DNA of 64,000 nucleotides from Rhizobium mongolense subsp. loessense. GTDB taxonomy: Bacteria > Pseudomonadota > Alphaproteobacteria > Rhizobiales > Rhizobiaceae. The DNA lies in assembly GCF_900099775.1 (NCBI RefSeq), contig NZ_FMTM01000006.1:62001-126000 (forward strand), given 5' to 3'. Positions within the stretch are counted from its first letter, which is position 1, and each line of letters starts with the position of its first letter. Of the stretch, positions 17,714-27,076 are shown in pieces. Below the pieces are notes generated by a model. It was given only the letters and a program-made list of their open reading frames with translations. It was not told the origin of the DNA and did not search any database. The position numbers and the translations under genes are program-made.

Positions 17714-18421
17714 TCAGAAGTGCTCGTCTTCGTCTTCATCCTTATCCTTGGAGGAAGACTTCAGAGACTTGAGCTTGGCAAAGACGGCATCGGCGTCGAT
17801 TTCGCGCTCTTCTTCGCGTTCGAAATTCGGGCTCATGCGCTCAGTTTCCTGGGCGGACTGCAGCGTGGCGCCAAGTTCGGCGGCGGTCGGCAGTGGCCGG
17901 CCCCTGGATGCCTTTTCCACTTCCATATCGAGGTCGATCTGGCTGCAGAGGCCGAGCGTGACCGGATCCATCGGCGTCAGGTTGGCCGAGTTCCAATGCG
18001 TGCGTTCACGAATCTGCTCGATCGTCGATTTCGTCGTACCGACGAGGCGTGAAATCTGAGCGTCCTTCAACTCAGGGTGATTGCGAACGAGCCAGAGAAT
18101 GGCATTCGGACGGTCCTGGCGCTTGGAAACAGGCGTGTAACGCGGACCACGGCGCTTGGATTCTGGGACGCGGACCTTCGGCTCCGAGAGTTTCAGCTTG
18201 TGGTTGGGGTTTGCTTCGGCGCGGGCGATTTCATCACGTGAAAGCTGGCCGGTCGAGATCGGGTCCAGGCCCTTGATGCCCTGCGCTGCCTCGCCGTCGG
18301 CAATTGCTTTCACCTCGAGCGGATGCAGCTTGCAGAACTGGGCGATCTGATCGAAAGACAGCGCCGTATTGTCGACGAGCCAGATGGCGGTCGCCTTCGG
18401 CATGAGCAATTGTTGAGCCAT
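17714..18421 (-). CDS. trcR: Cell cycle transcriptional regulator TrcR (DUF1013)
   Basis: This 235-residue protein matches the DUF1013 family found in alphaproteobacteria and named TrcR. The start MAQQLLMPKATAIWLVDNTA and the motif LSFDQIAQFCKLHPLEVKAI (about 20-40) are conserved. RPNAILWLVRNHPELKDAQI plus SRLVGTTKSTIEQIRERTHW (about 110-150) form a predicted DNA-binding helix-turn-helix. The C-terminus is acidic and lysine-rich. ATG 18421 was preferred to 18475. The target genes are not visible. Confidence 0.85.
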   Translation of the reverse strand: MAQQLLMPKATAIWLVDNTALSFDQIAQFCKLHPLEVKAIADGEAAQGIKGLDPISTGQLSRDEIARAEANPNHKLKLSEPKVRVPESKRRGPRYTPVSKRQDRPNAILWLVRNHPELKDAQISRLVGTTKSTIEQIRERTHWNSANLTPMDPVTLGLCSQIDLDMEVEKASRGRPLPTAAELGATLQSAQETERMSPNFEREEEREIDADAVFAKLKSLKSSSKDKDEDEDEHF

Positions 18422-18650
18422 GGATATAGTCCTTCTGTCGTCCGCGCCGGTGTCGCGGTCCGTGGATATCACCATAATATCCGGGAAATATGGCGCTATA
18501 TAACTGTAGTGACGCAGAATTGCAATTGATCAGGAATGAAATGACCTTTGTCTAATTGCCGGGTGCTTTTGACCTGCTATGAATGCCATAAATCGAGTTC
18601 CGGCGATCGCTTTGCGCAGTTTGCCGGTGCCTGTGCTGAGGAGGAACCAC

Positions 18651-20606
18651 ATGTCGGAAAAGATCCATCCGGTTACTAAACTGGTGAAGAGCCATGCCCT
18701 GATCGATAAGCCCAAGTATGAGAAATGGTACGAGGAGAGCATCGAGAACCCGGACAAATTTTGGGGCAAGCACGGCAAGCGGATTGACTGGTTCAAGCCC
18801 TATACGAAGGTCAAGAACACGTCCTTTACCGGGAAGGTCTCGATCAAGTGGTTCGAAGACGGTCAGACGAACGTTTCCTACAACTGTATCGACCGCCACC
18901 TGAAAACGCACGGTAACCAGGTCGCCATCATCTTCGAAGGCGACAATCCCTATATCGACAAGAAGATCACCTACAACGAGCTCTACGAGCATGTCTGCCG
19001 CATGGCGAACGTGTTGAAGAAGCATGGCGTCAAGAAGGGTGACCGCGTCACCATCTATATGCCGATGATACCCGAAGCAGCCTATGCCATGCTCGCCTGT
19101 GCCCGCATCGGCGCCGTGCATTCTGTCGTCTTCGGTGGCTTTTCGCCGGAAGCGCTTGCCGGACGTATCGTAGACTGTGAATCGACGTTCATCATCACCT
19201 GCGACGAGGGCGTGCGCGGCGGCAAGCCGGTGCCGCTGAAGGACAATGCCGATACCGCGATCCACATCGCGGCCCGCCAGCATGTGACGGTCAGCAAGGT
19301 CCTCGTCGTGCGCCGGACCGGCGGCAGGACGGGCTGGGCACCCGGCCGCGACCTTTGGTACCACCAGGAAGCGGCGACGGTGAAAGCCGAGTGCCCGCCT
19401 GTGAAGATGAAAGCGGAGGATCCACTGTTCATCCTCTATACCTCTGGCTCCACCGGTAAGCCGAAGGGCGTATTGCACACGACAGGCGGATATCTTGTCT
19501 ATGCGTCGATGACCCATGAATACGTCTTCGACTATCACCATGGCGATATCTACTGGTGCACGGCCGATGTCGGCTGGGTGACCGGCCATTCCTACATTGT
19601 CTACGGTCCGCTTGCGAACTGCGCGACGACGCTGATGTTCGAAGGTGTGCCGAACTTTCCCGACCAGGGCCGCTTCTGGGAGATCATCGACAAGCACAAG
19701 GTCAACATCTTTTATACCGCTCCGACAGCGATCCGTTCGTTGATGGGCGCCGGCGACCATTTTGTCACCCGTTCATCCCGCTCGTCCTTGCGCCTGCTCG
19801 GGACGGTGGGCGAGCCGATCAACCCGGAAGCTTGGGAGTGGTATTACAATGTCGTCGGTGATGGCCGTTGCCCAATCGTCGATACCTGGTGGCAGACAGA
19901 GACCGGCGGCATCCTGATCACGCCGCTGCCTGGTGCGATCGACCTGAAGCCGGGTTCAGCGACCGTACCGTTCTTTGGCGTGAAGCCGCAGCTCGTCGAC
20001 AATGAAGGCAAAGTGCTGGAAGGCACCGCCGACGGCAACCTGTGCATTACCGACAGCTGGCCCGGGCAGATGCGCACGGTCTACGGCGACCATGAGCGCT
20101 TCATCCAGACATACTTTTCCACCTACAAGGGCAAGTACTTCACCGGCGACGGCTGCCGCCGCGATGAAGACGGCTACTACTGGATCACAGGTCGTGTCGA
20201 CGATGTGCTGAACGTCTCCGGCCACCGTCTCGGCACGGCCGAGGTGGAGTCCGCGCTCGTCTCGCATAATCTGGTTTCGGAAGCCGCGGTCGTTGGCTAC
20301 CCGCATTCGATCAAGGGACAGGGCATCTATTGCTATGTCACGCTGATGGCGGGCAACGAAGGATCCGATGAATTGCGCCAACAGTTGGTGAAGCATGTTC
20401 GCACGGAAATCGGCCCGATCGCATCCCCGGACAAGATTCAGTTTGCCCCCGGCTTGCCGAAAACCCGTTCCGGGAAGATCATGCGCCGCATCCTGCGCAA
20501 GATTGCCGAAGACGATTTCGGCGCGCTCGGAGATACGTCCACGCTTGCCGATCCGGCGGTCGTCGATGATCTCATCGCCAACAGGCAAAACAAGGCAACC
20601 GCCTGA
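18651..20606 (+). CDS. acs: Acetyl-coenzyme A synthetase
   Basis: Acs makes acetyl-CoA from acetate, ATP and CoA. The 651-residue product has the usual length. It begins MSEKIHPVTKLVKSHALIDK. Motifs include YTSGSTGKPKG (A3), WWQTETGG (A5), GRVDDVLNVSGHRLGTAEVE (A8) and PKTRSGKIMRR, whose lysine is the catalytic residue reversibly acetylated in Acs of other bacteria. ATG 18651 is preceded by GAGGAGGAACC. A 229-bp gap with an AT-rich centre separates it from the divergent trcR. Confidence 0.96.
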   Translation: MSEKIHPVTKLVKSHALIDKPKYEKWYEESIENPDKFWGKHGKRIDWFKPYTKVKNTSFTGKVSIKWFEDGQTNVSYNCIDRHLKTHGNQVAIIFEGDNPYIDKKITYNELYEHVCRMANVLKKHGVKKGDRVTIYMPMIPEAAYAMLACARIGAVHSVVFGGFSPEALAGRIVDCESTFIITCDEGVRGGKPVPLKDNADTAIHIAARQHVTVSKVLVVRRTGGRTGWAPGRDLWYHQEAATVKAECPPVKMKAEDPLFILYTSGSTGKPKGVLHTTGGYLVYASMTHEYVFDYHHGDIYWCTADVGWVTGHSYIVYGPLANCATTLMFEGVPNFPDQGRFWEIIDKHKVNIFYTAPTAIRSLMGAGDHFVTRSSRSSLRLLGTVGEPINPEAWEWYYNVVGDGRCPIVDTWWQTETGGILITPLPGAIDLKPGSATVPFFGVKPQLVDNEGKVLEGTADGNLCITDSWPGQMRTVYGDHERFIQTYFSTYKGKYFTGDGCRRDEDGYYWITGRVDDVLNVSGHRLGTAEVESALVSHNLVSEAAVVGYPHSIKGQGIYCYVTLMAGNEGSDELRQQLVKHVRTEIGPIASPDKIQFAPGLPKTRSGKIMRRILRKIAEDDFGALGDTSTLADPAVVDDLIANRQNKATA

Positions 20607-20869
20607 AATCAGAGCGGCTCCCGGAAACCCGGAAGTCGCTTTACAGTCTTGCTGACACAGACGGCGCGCAGCTTGCGTGCGTCGTCGTATTCACGGCTTC
20701 GGCCGGGTTCCGACCTTCTCAAAGAACCACATTGGCGACTCTGGCGAAGATACTGGTCGCCCTTCATCAACCGCACGCGCGGTGAACCCGCCGTCAATTG
20801 TTGCCGTGCCGACTCCAGTCCAGGACAATCGCGAGAACTTCAAGGGGCGAAAAGAACACCAATATTTAC

Positions 20870-21094
20870 TTAAAAGTCGATCGCGCGGCCGTTGATTTCG
20901 TAATCGCCAAAGCGCGCTGGCTCGGCTCCTCCCCTTCCACCGATCTCCGGTGGCAGTTCCAGGGATTTCTGGTTCCTACGTCGTTCCTCGGCCTCGGCAA
21001 GCGCGCGTTTGGCAGCGGGTGACAGAACCTTGCGCGGCAGTTCTGCTCCTTCGGCCACAGTGCTATCTACGTTGTCGTTGTCCGCTGGCTGCAA
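20870..21094 (-). CDS. DUF1674 small protein (succinate dehydrogenase assembly factor 4-like)
   Basis: The reverse strand encodes a 74-residue protein starting at TTG 21094 after GGCGGGAG. The C-terminus reads PPEIGGRGGAEPARFGDYEI then NGRAIDF, which is the DUF1674 signature. The preceding LSPAAKRALAEAEERRR also fits the family. Eukaryotic members (SDHAF4/Sdh8) assist assembly of the flavinylated SdhA; the bacterial role is inferred. An in-frame ATG at 21145 is an alternative. The reading frame continues far upstream over htpX on the other strand, but only this end is coding. Confidence 0.8.
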   Translation of the reverse strand: MQPADNDNVDSTVAEGAELPRKVLSPAAKRALAEAEERRRNQKSLELPPEIGGRGGAEPARFGDYEINGRAIDF

Positions 21095-21202
21095 TTGCGT
21101 CTCCCGCCGGAAATATTGAAAATGGCTGGCGAATAACCAAATCATAGTGCGCCGGCGGCTCGATTGAAACCCTTTTGCCGCAGACGGGAGATGGAGACCT
21201 CG

Positions 21203-22165
21203 ATGAACCTCGTTCGCACTGCCATGTTGCTTGCCTTCATGACGGCCCTGTTCATGTTCGTCGGATTCCTGATCGGTGGTCGCGGCGGCATGATGATCGC
21301 CTTCTTGATCGCTGCGGGCATGAATTTCTTTTCCTACTGGAATTCGGATCGGATGGTGCTTTCGGCCTACCGGGCGCAAGAGGTCGATGAGCGCAATGCG
21401 CCGGAATTCTTCCGCATCGTTCGCGACCTTGCGCGAAATGCCGGCCTGCCCATGCCGAAAGTCTATCTCTACGACAATCCGCAGCCGAATGCCTTTGCCA
21501 CGGGCCGCAATCCGGAGAATGCCGCCGTTGCAGCCTCGACGGGGCTGCTCAGCGCGCTCTCGCCGGAAGAGGTGGCAGGTGTGATGGCGCATGAACTGGC
21601 GCATATCCAGAACCGCGACACGCTGACGATGACGATCACGGCGACGCTTGCCGGCGCAATCTCGATGCTCGGTAACTTCGCATTCTTTTTTGGCGGCAAT
21701 CGCGAGAACAACAACAACCCGTTCGGTTTCGTCGGCGTGCTTCTTGCGATGATCGTAGCGCCGCTCGCCGCCATGCTCGTGCAGATGGCGATCAGCCGGA
21801 CGCGAGAATATTCTGCCGACCGTCGCGGCGCCGAAATCTGTGGCGACCCGCTCTGGCTCGCTTCCGCGCTCGGCAAGATTGCCCGTGGAGCGGCGCATAT
21901 CCCGAATTATGATGCCGAGCGCAATCCTGCGACGGCGCATATGTTCATCATCAATCCCCTCTCCGGGGAACGGATGGACAATCTGTTTTCGACACACCCG
22001 AATACGGAAAACCGTATTGCCGCACTTCAGGAAATGGCAGGCAACGGTATGAATGGCTCGACGGCAACGGTTCGCACTGCTAATCCGTCGCGCAGATCGC
22101 GCTCGGTTCCTAATACGGGTATTGGCCGCGGTGGTTCCCAACCGCCAAAAGGGCCCTGGTCTTGA
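21203..22165 (+). CDS. htpX: Protease HtpX homolog
   Basis: HtpX is a zinc metalloprotease of the inner membrane that degrades misfolded membrane proteins. The 320-residue protein has two N-terminal helices (about 5-50), the active-site motif HELAH (about 131-135), two further hydrophobic segments (ITATLAGAISMLGNFAFFFG and VGVLLAMIVAPLAAMLV) and the third zinc-ligand region REYSADRRGAEI. The start MNLVRTAMLLAFMTALFM is the family one. The stop overlaps the rsmB start TTG by 4 bp, so the two are translationally coupled. Confidence 0.95.
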   Translation: MNLVRTAMLLAFMTALFMFVGFLIGGRGGMMIAFLIAAGMNFFSYWNSDRMVLSAYRAQEVDERNAPEFFRIVRDLARNAGLPMPKVYLYDNPQPNAFATGRNPENAAVAASTGLLSALSPEEVAGVMAHELAHIQNRDTLTMTITATLAGAISMLGNFAFFFGGNRENNNNPFGFVGVLLAMIVAPLAAMLVQMAISRTREYSADRRGAEICGDPLWLASALGKIARGAAHIPNYDAERNPATAHMFIINPLSGERMDNLFSTHPNTENRIAALQEMAGNGMNGSTATVRTANPSRRSRSVPNTGIGRGGSQPPKGPWS

Positions 22166-23541
22166 ACTCAGACGGCAGAAATAAGCCATTCAACAAAAAG
22201 AAACCGCCTGCAGAACGCCTCGCCGTAAAGCCTGGCCTGGCGGCGCGTGCGGCCGCAGCGAAGATTCTCGCTGCCGTGATTGATCGCAAACTGCCACTAG
22301 ATGGTGCATTGGATCACGAACACGGCAATCCCGCATATAAGGCACTCGGGGAGAGCGATCGCGCATTGGTTCGCGCTATTCTCAACACTGCGCTCCGTCA
22401 CCTGCCCCGCATCGATGCGGCGATTGCTTCTCTATTAGACTCGCCGTTGCCGGAAGGCGCGCGCGCACTTCATCATGTGCTTGCGGTTGGAGCGGCGCAG
22501 ATCCTTTATCTCGACGTCCCCGACCATTCGGCGGTCGACCTTGCCGTCGAGCAGGCAAATCAGGATCCTCGCAATCGCCGCTTCGCAAAACTGGTGAATG
22601 CGATCCTGCGACGTCTTGGCCGCGAGAAGGAGAAGGTCCTCGAAGACATCGCGAAGGTTTCGCCGATGCCGGTTTGGTTTATCAACCGTCTTGAAAAGGC
22701 TTACGGGAAAGAGGCCGCCGCGGCGATCGTCGAATCTCAGCTTGAGCCGGCGGCAATCGATCTCACCGTGAAGTCGGATCCGGCAGGCTGGGCAGCAAGG
22801 TTGAATGGGGAAGTTCTGCCGACCGGTGGTGTGCGTCTCGCAGCCTTTGATGGCACTATCCCCTCCCTTGAAGGTTTCGATCAAGGCGAATGGTGGGTGC
22901 AGGACGCCGCGGCAAGCATTCCGGCCAAGCTCCTTGGCGACCTGTCTGGCAAACGCGTCGTCGATCTTTGCGCCGCACCGGGCGGCAAGACCGCACAACT
23001 CATTCTCGCCGGAGGTAGCGTCACTGCGATTGATCAATCCGAAAGCCGATTGAAGCGCCTACGCTCCAATCTCGATCGCCTCGCCCTCAAGGCAGAAACG
23101 CTGGCGACGGATCTTATGAAATACCAGCCAACGGAGCTGTTTGACGCCATCCTGCTCGACGCGCCCTGCTCCTCGACGGGCACGACGCGCCGTCATCCGG
23201 ATGTTCTCTGGACGAAGGGGCCGGAGGACATCGCAAAGCTTGCTGGCGTGCAAGAACGGTTGCTTCGCCATGCGCTGACGCTCCTGAAGCCTGGCGGTAC
23301 TCTCGTCTTTTCAAATTGCTCGTTGGATCCCGTCGAGGGCGAGAATGTCGTCAGCCGCATCTTGGCGGACACACCGAATGTCGAGCGCGTCCGGATCGAC
23401 GCTGCTCGATGGCCCGGTTTGGAAATGGCGATCGGTCCGCTTGGCGAATTCCGGACGACCCCGGCCATGCTGCGCATGCCCGCAACGGTCGCTTCAGGTA
23501 TTGACGGTTTTTACGCTGCAGTGTTGCGGCGTGTTGCCTGA
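22162..23541 (+). CDS. rsmB: 16S rRNA (cytosine(967)-C5)-methyltransferase RsmB
   Basis: This Sun/NOL1-type methyltransferase modifies C967 of 16S rRNA. The 459-residue product has an N-terminal NusB-like domain (RAAAAKILAAVIDRKLPLDG) and a C-terminal Rossmann SAM domain with VVDLCAAPGGKTAQL (about 271-285). The catalytic cysteines are PCSSTGTTRRHPD (about 334) and SNCSLDPVEGEN (about 385). Translation starts at TTG 22162, overlapping the htpX stop in TTGA. Confidence 0.93.
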   Translation: MNSDGRNKPFNKKKPPAERLAVKPGLAARAAAAKILAAVIDRKLPLDGALDHEHGNPAYKALGESDRALVRAILNTALRHLPRIDAAIASLLDSPLPEGARALHHVLAVGAAQILYLDVPDHSAVDLAVEQANQDPRNRRFAKLVNAILRRLGREKEKVLEDIAKVSPMPVWFINRLEKAYGKEAAAAIVESQLEPAAIDLTVKSDPAGWAARLNGEVLPTGGVRLAAFDGTIPSLEGFDQGEWWVQDAAASIPAKLLGDLSGKRVVDLCAAPGGKTAQLILAGGSVTAIDQSESRLKRLRSNLDRLALKAETLATDLMKYQPTELFDAILLDAPCSSTGTTRRHPDVLWTKGPEDIAKLAGVQERLLRHALTLLKPGGTLVFSNCSLDPVEGENVVSRILADTPNVERVRIDAARWPGLEMAIGPLGEFRTTPAMLRMPATVASGIDGFYAAVLRRVA

Positions 23542-23653
23542 TTGCATGGACCTTCCCTAGATTTCGTTTCTGTCACAAATTAATGCAGTCTTACCGCTGA
23601 ATGCGGCCCTCCTTCACCTATTCTTAATCATGAGGGTCAATAGACAATAGAAT

Positions 23654-25327
23654 ATGCAGTCCGGCCGGCGGTTTTGGAGTTTATATGTTCGGGAGGCTTG
23701 GCGCCGCATGTCGCGGCGCATCGCATCGCTGCGCCTTCGTCTTTTGCGCCATACAATCCAGGTGCCCGAGAGGCTTATCGTTGCGCCGACCGATCTTCGC
23801 GCGATCGATCCTCATATCGCCGAGGAGATCATGAACGGCCGCTTTGCTCTGGCAGGCCGCCTGCTGGAGACGAACGGCAAGTCACCCTTCGGCTTTACGC
23901 TTCCTTCACGCGCTTTTGCCAGCCGTTTGCATGGCTTTGGCTGGCTTCGCCACATGCGTGCCTACAAAAACGATCAAGCTTCCGCGGTTGCCCGGGCGAT
24001 CGTCGATAGCTGGCTGTCGTTGCACGCTGGCCGCATGGAAGGCATCGCCTGGGAGATCGATGTCACTTCACAGCGAGTGATTGCCTGGCTTTCGCATTCG
24101 CCAGTCGTGCTGCAGAATGCTGATCGCGGCTTTTACCGCCGCTTTATGAAGTCTCTGGCGTTTCAGGTTCGCTTCCTGCGGCGTATGGCGGCTTTCGCGC
24201 CGGCGGGGGAAGTTCTTTTCCGCCTGCGGATCGCCCTCGCCATGGCCTCGATTGCAATGCCAGCGCGACAAGGTGTGCTGCGCAAGGCCGCCCAGGCGCT
24301 GGATAATGAATTCGATAGCCAGATTCTACCCGACGGCGGGCACATCTCCCGCAATCCGCGCACAGGCCTAGAATTGCTTCTCGATCTCCTGCCGCTCCGG
24401 CAGACCTATGTGAATCTTGGTCACGATCTGCCGCAGAAGCTGATTTCAGGCATCGATCGAATGTATCCGGCGCTGCGCTTTTTCCGCCACCACAACGGCG
24501 ATCTCGCGCTCTTTAACGGCGCGACCTCGACGCTTGCCAACGAGCTGATGTCGGTTCTGCGCTATGACGAAACGGCCGGCCTACCTTTCAAGGCAATGCC
24601 GCATTCGCGCTTTCAACGTCTTGCGGCGGGAAATACCATTTTGATCGCCGATACCGGCCCTCCCACAGCTGGCCCCCTGTCGCGCACGGCGCATGCGGGC
24701 TGCCTTTCATTCGAAATGTCGTCGGGTCGTCATCGCTTTATCGTTAACTCCGGCTCACCGAAATTCGCTGGCCGCCGCTATGTGCAGATGGCGCGCACGA
24801 CTGCGACGCATTCGACCGTGACACTGAACGACACCTCATCCAGCCGTTTCTCGGCCTCGGAATTTCTCGGTTATGTCATGACGGATTCGGTGAAGACCGT
24901 CAGCGTCGAGCGCGCTGAAACCGACGACGGACGCGATGGCATCAAGGTCAGTCACGACGGCTATCTGAAAAATTTCGGCATCCTCCATGAGCGCGAACTG
25001 ACGCTGAATGCTGCAGGTTCCATCGTCACTGGCCGTGATCGGTTGGTGCGGCAGGGCGAGCGCGTCATTGACGAACCTCTTCGTGCGGCCGCGCGCTTCC
25101 ATATCCATCCGGCCATAAATGTGAAGCAGAGTGATCGCGAGTCCGTGTTGCTGACAGCGCCGGATGGCGACAGTTGGCTCTTTTCGTCGCCGGGGAACGA
25201 AGTTCTGATCACTGAAGATATCTTCTTTGCCGACGCCTCCGGCATCTGCGGTTCCGACCAGATCGAGATCGACTTCGTTTTTGCCGAGAAGCCAGAAATT
25301 CGCTGGTTTTTGTCCCGCAAGAGCTAG
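23654..25327 (+). CDS. Heparinase II/III-like family protein
   Basis: This 557-residue protein resembles rhizobial proteins of the heparinase II/III superfamily, which fold as an alpha-toroid followed by a beta-sandwich. The C-terminal half has HAGCLSFEMSSGRHRFIVNS (about 345-365) and ATHSTVTLNDTSSSRF, typical of the heparinase II/III C-terminal domain. No signal peptide is evident, which is unlike true secreted lyases. Its substrate cannot be read; a glycosaminoglycan substrate is unlikely in this host. It lies 112 bp after rsmB and before purH, and that placement also occurs in other rhizobia as far as I recall. Confidence 0.8.
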   Translation: MQSGRRFWSLYVREAWRRMSRRIASLRLRLLRHTIQVPERLIVAPTDLRAIDPHIAEEIMNGRFALAGRLLETNGKSPFGFTLPSRAFASRLHGFGWLRHMRAYKNDQASAVARAIVDSWLSLHAGRMEGIAWEIDVTSQRVIAWLSHSPVVLQNADRGFYRRFMKSLAFQVRFLRRMAAFAPAGEVLFRLRIALAMASIAMPARQGVLRKAAQALDNEFDSQILPDGGHISRNPRTGLELLLDLLPLRQTYVNLGHDLPQKLISGIDRMYPALRFFRHHNGDLALFNGATSTLANELMSVLRYDETAGLPFKAMPHSRFQRLAAGNTILIADTGPPTAGPLSRTAHAGCLSFEMSSGRHRFIVNSGSPKFAGRRYVQMARTTATHSTVTLNDTSSSRFSASEFLGYVMTDSVKTVSVERAETDDGRDGIKVSHDGYLKNFGILHERELTLNAAGSIVTGRDRLVRQGERVIDEPLRAAARFHIHPAINVKQSDRESVLLTAPDGDSWLFSSPGNEVLITEDIFFADASGICGSDQIEIDFVFAEKPEIRWFLSRKS

Positions 25328-25424
25328 TCGCCGTTTGCGCAGCGGCATAGCTCGTGCTAACGCGGCGCCATTATCCTATACGTCCCTTGCCGGATGTCTC
25401 CCGAAGCCCGAACGGAGAAGGTTC

Positions 25425-27041
25425 ATGGCCGTCACTTCCAAGAAAATCGCCGCCCCTGATAAGGTCAAGGTCAAAACCGCGCTGCTCTCCGTCTCCGACA
25501 AGGCGGGTATTGTCGAGCTTGCCCGCGCTCTTTCCGAAAAGGGCATCCGCCTGCTTTCGACAGGCGGGACGCACAAGGCCATCACAGCCGCGGGTTTGGC
25601 CGTCACCGACGTTTCCCAAGTCACCGGCTTTCCGGAAATCATGGACGGCCGTGTGAAGACGCTGCATCCGAAGGTCCACGGCGGTCTCCTGGCAATCCGT
25701 GATGATAGCGCGCATCAGGAAGCTATGAAGGCGCATGGTATCGATGGTATCGATCTTGCCGTCATAAACCTCTATCCATTCGAAGATGTGCGTGCCGCCG
25801 GTGGTGATTACCCCACGACGGTCGAGAATATCGATATCGGCGGTCCGGCAATGATCCGTGCCTCTGCCAAGAACCATGCTTACGTTACGATCCTCACCGA
25901 TCCTGCAGATTACCCGGAATTGCTCGAACAGCTTACGGCCGATGCCGGCCAGACGAACTATGCGTTCCGCCAGCGTATGGCAGCCAAGGCATATGCCCGC
26001 ACCGCTGCCTATGACGCGACGATCTCCAACTGGTTCGCTGAAGCGCTTTCCATCGATACGCCGCGCCATCGGGTGATCGGCGGCGTTCTGAGGGAAGAGA
26101 TGCGCTACGGTGAAAATCCACATCAGAAGGCGGCTTTCTACGTCACCGGTGAAAAGCGACCAGGTGTTTCAACGGCGATGCTGCTGCAGGGCAAGCAGCT
26201 CTCCTACAACAACATCAACGACACCGATGCGGCCTACGAACTCGTCGCTGAGTTCCTGCCTGAAAAGGCACCCGCCTGCGCCATCATCAAGCACGCCAAT
26301 CCTTGCGGCGTTGCCACGGGGCCAAGCCTTGTCGAAGCCTACAAACGGGCGCTCGCCTGCGATTCCGTTTCTGCGTTCGGCGGCATCATTGCGTTTAACA
26401 GCACGCTCGATGCGGAGACCGCCGAAGAAATCATCAAGCTCTTCACCGAAGTGATCATCGCTCCGGATGTAACCGAAGAAGCCAAGGCGATCGTTGCGAG
26501 GAAGCCGAATCTGCGCCTGCTTTCTGCCGGCGATCTGCCCGATCCGCGTGCCGCTGGCCTGACGGCGAAAACAGTCTCCGGCGGTCTGCTGGTCCAAAGC
26601 CGTGACAACGGCATGATCGAGGATCTGGCGCTGAAGATCGTAACCAAGCGCGCGCCAACGGCACAGGAACTGGAAGACATGAAGTTTGCCTTCAAGGTCG
26701 GCAAGCACGTGAAATCGAATGCCGTCGTTTACGCCAAAGATGGCCAGACGGCCGGCATTGGGGCCGGCCAGATGAGCCGTGTCGATTCCGCCCGTATCGC
26801 TGCTCTGAAAGCAGAGGAAGCCGCCAAGGCCCTGGGTTTGCCTACTCCGATGACACGCGGCTCTGCGGTCGCTTCGGAAGCCTTCCTGCCGTTCGCCGAT
26901 GGTCTTCTGTCGATGATTGCAGCGGGCGCGACGGCAGTCATCCAGCCGGGTGGTTCGATGCGCGACCAAGAGGTGATCGACGCTGCAAACGAGCACGACG
27001 TCGCGATGGTATTCACCGGCATGCGCCATTTCCGGCATTGA
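25425..27041 (+). CDS. purH: Bifunctional AICAR formyltransferase/IMP cyclohydrolase
   Basis: PurH catalyses the last two steps of IMP synthesis. The 538-residue protein has the N-terminal MGS-like IMP cyclohydrolase domain (VKTALLSVSDKAGIVELARA, LLSTGGT, VTGFPEIMDGRVKTLHPKVH) and the C-terminal transformylase domain (GKQLSYNNINDTDAAYEL, IIKHANPCGVA, SDAFFPFADG-like SEAFLPFADG). ATG 25425 is preceded by CGGAGAAGG. The frame continues upstream to 25227 inside the heparinase-like gene, which is not coding. I saw no riboswitch in the 97-bp leader. Confidence 0.97.
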   Translation: MAVTSKKIAAPDKVKVKTALLSVSDKAGIVELARALSEKGIRLLSTGGTHKAITAAGLAVTDVSQVTGFPEIMDGRVKTLHPKVHGGLLAIRDDSAHQEAMKAHGIDGIDLAVINLYPFEDVRAAGGDYPTTVENIDIGGPAMIRASAKNHAYVTILTDPADYPELLEQLTADAGQTNYAFRQRMAAKAYARTAAYDATISNWFAEALSIDTPRHRVIGGVLREEMRYGENPHQKAAFYVTGEKRPGVSTAMLLQGKQLSYNNINDTDAAYELVAEFLPEKAPACAIIKHANPCGVATGPSLVEAYKRALACDSVSAFGGIIAFNSTLDAETAEEIIKLFTEVIIAPDVTEEAKAIVARKPNLRLLSAGDLPDPRAAGLTAKTVSGGLLVQSRDNGMIEDLALKIVTKRAPTAQELEDMKFAFKVGKHVKSNAVVYAKDGQTAGIGAGQMSRVDSARIAALKAEEAAKALGLPTPMTRGSAVASEAFLPFADGLLSMIAAGATAVIQPGGSMRDQEVIDAANEHDVAMVFTGMRHFRH

Positions 27042-27076
27042 GCGGACAGAACCTCAGCGCTCAGCCGGGGTACGTT

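Noticed and set aside
18229..18244. CACGTG-centred parS-like sequence in trcR
   Set aside because: Five mismatches from the 16-bp parS consensus, and it is within a coding region without symmetry.
20609..20797. A 62-codon minus-strand frame downstream of acs
   Set aside because: No recognised family and no clear ribosome site; not enough support to list as a gene.
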